Assembly (NCBI GenBank): GCA_965199905.1
Contig: OZ241366.1
Coordinates: forward strand, 3,844,001-3,908,000
Source: Ilyomonas sp965199905
GTDB lineage: Bacteria > Bacteroidota > Bacteroidia > Chitinophagales > Chitinophagaceae
DNA length: 64,000 nt
Reading direction: 5' to 3'
Shown: one piece after another, positions 61,934 to 64,000 of the stretch
Numbering within the stretch: position 1 is the first letter of the stretch
How the letters are laid out: each line of letters begins with the position of its first letter
The notes under the pieces: generated by a model
Database searches by the model: none
Told to the model about the DNA's origin: nothing
The model's input: only the letters and a program-made list of their open reading frames with translations
Made by a program: the position numbers and the translations under genes

Positions 61934-62503
61934 ATGGCCAAGTCAAAACAAGTTCCGGCAGCGCAAATGGCAAAGTATAAAGCCGGCATTGCAGCAAAAG
62001 ATTCCATGCTGAAAGAGTTTTTTCAAGATGAAATAAAAGATATTTACTGGGCAGAAAAGAACGTTGTGAAAACGCTGCCTAAGTTTAAGAAAGCAGCTAC
62101 CAGTACAGAGTTGCAGGAAGCTTTTGCCAATCATACCGAGCAATCGCAAAAACATGTGGAAAGGCTGGAGCAGGTGTTTAGCCTGCTGGGCAAAAAAGCG
62201 CAGGCAAAAAAGTGCGATGCCATGGATGGTATTATTGAAGAAGGCAAAGGTATTATTGAGGAAACAGAGAAAGGTACAGCCACACGTGATGTAGGGTTGA
62301 TATTAGCCGCCCAGAAAGTAGAGCATTATGAAATCTCAACTTATGGTGGTCTTCATCAATTGGCAGTAACGTTAGGTTTAGCTGAAGTAGCCGACCTGCT
62401 GAAGCAAACGCTGGAAGAAGAAAAACAAACCGATGTATTATTGAGCAACATCGCCAAGAACGGTGTGAACTATGATGCGGCAGGCGAGGAAGAAGACAAA
62501 TAA
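61934..62503 (+). CDS. DUF892/YciE-like ferritin-fold protein
   Basis: The 189-residue protein has DUF892 marks: KEFFQDEIKDIYWAEKNVVK, LPKFKKAATS, HTEQSQKHVERLEQVF, AAQKVEHYEISTYGGLHQLA and LLKQTLEEEKQTDVLLS. Glu and His residues in these helices form the expected metal site. YciE-like proteins are stress-linked. It is a single gene, and adds a third ferritin-fold protein to this window. Confidence 0.92.
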   Translation: MAKSKQVPAAQMAKYKAGIAAKDSMLKEFFQDEIKDIYWAEKNVVKTLPKFKKAATSTELQEAFANHTEQSQKHVERLEQVFSLLGKKAQAKKCDAMDGIIEEGKGIIEETEKGTATRDVGLILAAQKVEHYEISTYGGLHQLAVTLGLAEVADLLKQTLEEEKQTDVLLSNIAKNGVNYDAAGEEEDK

Positions 62504-62520
62504 ACACGCGATAGAAAATA

Positions 62521-62556
62521 AAAAGTGCAGGTAATAATTAATTGCCTGCACTTTTT
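62521..62556 (+). terminator. Terminator after the YciE-like gene
   Basis: AAAAGTGCAGG pairs with CCTGCACTTTTT around a 13-base loop. Confidence 0.8.
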
Positions 62557-62827
62557 ATTTGGTGTAATACAGTGCACTTCTCAAATGAATTTTCACAAAA
62601 AAACCCATATTATCTGCGAAGCGATAAGCCGTTTATCATCTCCCTTATCTTCTCAGCCCTTTATCACTTTATCCGAAAATAGCGGACTATTCTTTTTGAT
62701 TCGGGAAATAACTTATCCGTAAATAACACAGACGATTTTCATATATCATCACTGCCATCTTCAAAGAAATAGCAGATAATACAATGCTCTTCTTTTTATA
62801 AATAATAAACACGCAAAGCCTTTATAA

Positions 62828-62853
62828 AAAGCCCCACATTTCTGTGAGGCTTT
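62828..62853 (-). terminator. Terminator after the secreted-repeat lipoprotein
   Basis: AAAGCCcCACA pairs with TGTGaGGCTTT around a 4-base loop, 20 bp after the stop at 62873. The remaining gap (62557-62827) holds no gene I can support. Confidence 0.7.
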
Positions 62854-62872
62854 AAGAGAATACCATTTACAA

Positions 62873-63721
62873 CTATAATTTCGGCGCCTCAGGCGAGCTT
62901 CGCAACATTACCGGCCACACACCCGGATGTGGTACGCTTACACCCAACGTTTTTCCACGCGTCATGGCATCAGCACCAAAGTGATATATGGGCCAACCGC
63001 GGTAAGTGAATTGTGTTTTACCAAACACATTAGTGGTGGCAAAGTCAGACGCAGATAGCGCAGACGGAACGCGGCTCACGCTGCTGCCTTCGTAGATAGG
63101 CCAAATCGCATTATTGCTGAAGTCGGGCTGCGTAAACTTATTCACGTTAAAACTGTCCGGCGAAAAAGCATATACAGTTCTTCCCCAATCATCAGTAATG
63201 TAAAGCGTGTTGCCAGCGCCTTCATTAGCTGTGCTATCGTAGCTTTTGCCATCATTACCTACAAGTTGTGTTTGCGCAAGCATAACTGTATAATCGGGCT
63301 TTGCCACAAACCATACACTACCAAGGTTATCACCGTTTATATCACCTGCTTGGGAGTCGCCGGAATAGTAATAAAGCGGCCAGCCTTTGTAGGTATTTTG
63401 CCTGTTGCCATCAGCACGCGTAATAACTGCAAAATCAGTGTCGGTTAATCCATCTGCAAGACGCAGACTATCGGTATAAAAGGCGGGCCAATGCACTGCA
63501 CAATCGCCCGTGCATCCGGAGCTGCCATTTGCATCAATTGCAAAAAAATACAGCGAGCGCCCGGCGCTATCGGTTAATATATTTCCAAGGCCGCCTGTGG
63601 AGGCAAGTTGTACATTATCGACAGGCGTTCCTGGTGGCGGGTTTGGGTTGTCATCGTTTTTAGAACATGATGCAAAGAGTGCCAGCCCGCAAAGAATAAA
63701 AAGACTTGTTTTTGTTTTCAT
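62873..63721 (-). CDS. Lipoprotein with two secreted-repeat domains (COG4315-like)
   Basis: The protein has 282 residues from ATG 63721, with a lipoprotein signal (LALFASC, Cys19). Two copies of a secreted repeat follow: LTDSAGRSLYFFAIDANGSS with CTGDCAVHWPAF, and TLYITDDWGRTVYAFSPDSF with the matching IWPIYEG segment, each with a KGWPLYYY or RGWPIYHF unit. The first copy keeps its Cys pair; the second lacks it. The function of this family is not known. The gene has no close partner. Confidence 0.88.
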   Translation of the reverse strand: MKTKTSLFILCGLALFASCSKNDDNPNPPPGTPVDNVQLASTGGLGNILTDSAGRSLYFFAIDANGSSGCTGDCAVHWPAFYTDSLRLADGLTDTDFAVITRADGNRQNTYKGWPLYYYSGDSQAGDINGDNLGSVWFVAKPDYTVMLAQTQLVGNDGKSYDSTANEGAGNTLYITDDWGRTVYAFSPDSFNVNKFTQPDFSNNAIWPIYEGSSVSRVPSALSASDFATTNVFGKTQFTYRGWPIYHFGADAMTRGKTLGVSVPHPGVWPVMLRSSPEAPKL

Positions 63722-64000
63722 GTTGATAGTATTTAACTGGTGTAGCACCGGAATGTGCAACCTTTCCTGTTTGTTGATGCAATACATTAGCTGCCTGCAA
63801 ATGATGTGATTTGCGGTACTGCCTTTGATGCGCAGAAAATATTGTTTTAAAAAATGGATCACAGCTGCCGGCATTGCTGTGATGGCTCACCGCCCGGTGC
63901 GGTAAAATTTGTTTTCTGTAGTATGTATACGGGAAGAAAGTAAAAAGCGTTGCCTCATGGGAAAAAGAGTGGTATCAAGCAGAAAGACCGTCCTTGTTCG
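63722..64000. other. Right-end spacer
   Basis: Upstream sequence of the secreted-repeat lipoprotein gene. I see no gene or clear promoter element here. Confidence 0.4.

Noticed and set aside
1..64000. tRNA or rRNA genes
   Set aside because: I looked for the T-arm GGTTCGA pattern with a matching acceptor stem and for conserved rRNA segments and saw none; a covariance-model scan would be needed to be sure.

Overview
The window is a chromosomal segment of a Bacteroidota bacterium, most likely a member of the Chitinophagaceae (inferred from gene content; no rRNA marker is present). Supporting signs are three features typical of the phylum: type IX secretion C-terminal sorting domains on two secreted proteins (18752-19681 and 29622-31622), several TAnnTTTG promoter -7 elements with almost no Shine-Dalgarno sequences, and remnants of a large outer-membrane beta-barrel protein. 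I found no tRNA or rRNA gene, CRISPR array or intact transposase. Most of the DNA is ordinary core genome: ndk, folP, recN, fmt, uvrA, sucA/sucB, rpsT, the yceD-rpmF-plsX cluster and two rRNA methyltransferases.

Layout. 1-3295: the start of a CheB-type methylesterase, an ATP-grasp-like protein and a membrane acyltransferase. 3302-9177: a minus-strand arsenosugar locus (peroxidase-like protein, radical-SAM ArsS, purine nucleoside phosphorylase, two arsenosugar-type glycosyltransferases and an orphan 126-residue protein), followed by a flavodoxin-like protein and a fatty-acid-hydroxylase-type membrane protein; several genes overlap by ATGA. 9225-12343: a decayed sugar transporter, an MFS exporter and a divergent LacI regulator with two operator-like palindromes between them. 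14249-18626: a tight six-gene operon starting with an ECF sigma factor and an anti-sigma/beta-barrel fusion and ending with envelope redox-type proteins; a secreted cupredoxin with a type IX signal lies divergently next to it. 19899-31622: housekeeping genes mixed with palindromic repeats and an outer-membrane protein pseudogene. 31827-34503: a small AT-rich defence-type patch with a broken Vsr endonuclease, a nuclease-helicase (DUF2075/Schlafen-group-3 type) and a frameshifted XRE regulator. 35026-46707: envelope proteins, uvrA, two ferritin-like paralogues and a methyltransferase. 46788-51897: the 2-oxoglutarate dehydrogenase E2 and E1 genes, E2 with two lipoyl domains. 52246-57501: rpsT, a SulP transporter with carbonic anhydrase, and plsX-rpmF-yceD. 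57814-63721: two further broken genes, a Na+/H+ antiporter, a frameshifted CPBP protease, a YciE-like ferritin fold and a secreted lipoprotein.

The most unusual content lies between the housekeeping genes. Six degraded or frameshifted loci were found by reading adjacent frames together, plus one gene with a single homopolymer frameshift. At least four families of dispersed repeats are present; two of them have inverted-repeat ends like non-autonomous mobile elements. The candidates for less-described biology are the extended arsenosugar locus, the sigma/anti-sigma redox operon and the nuclease-helicase patch. All functional assignments come from reading the sequence, without database searches.
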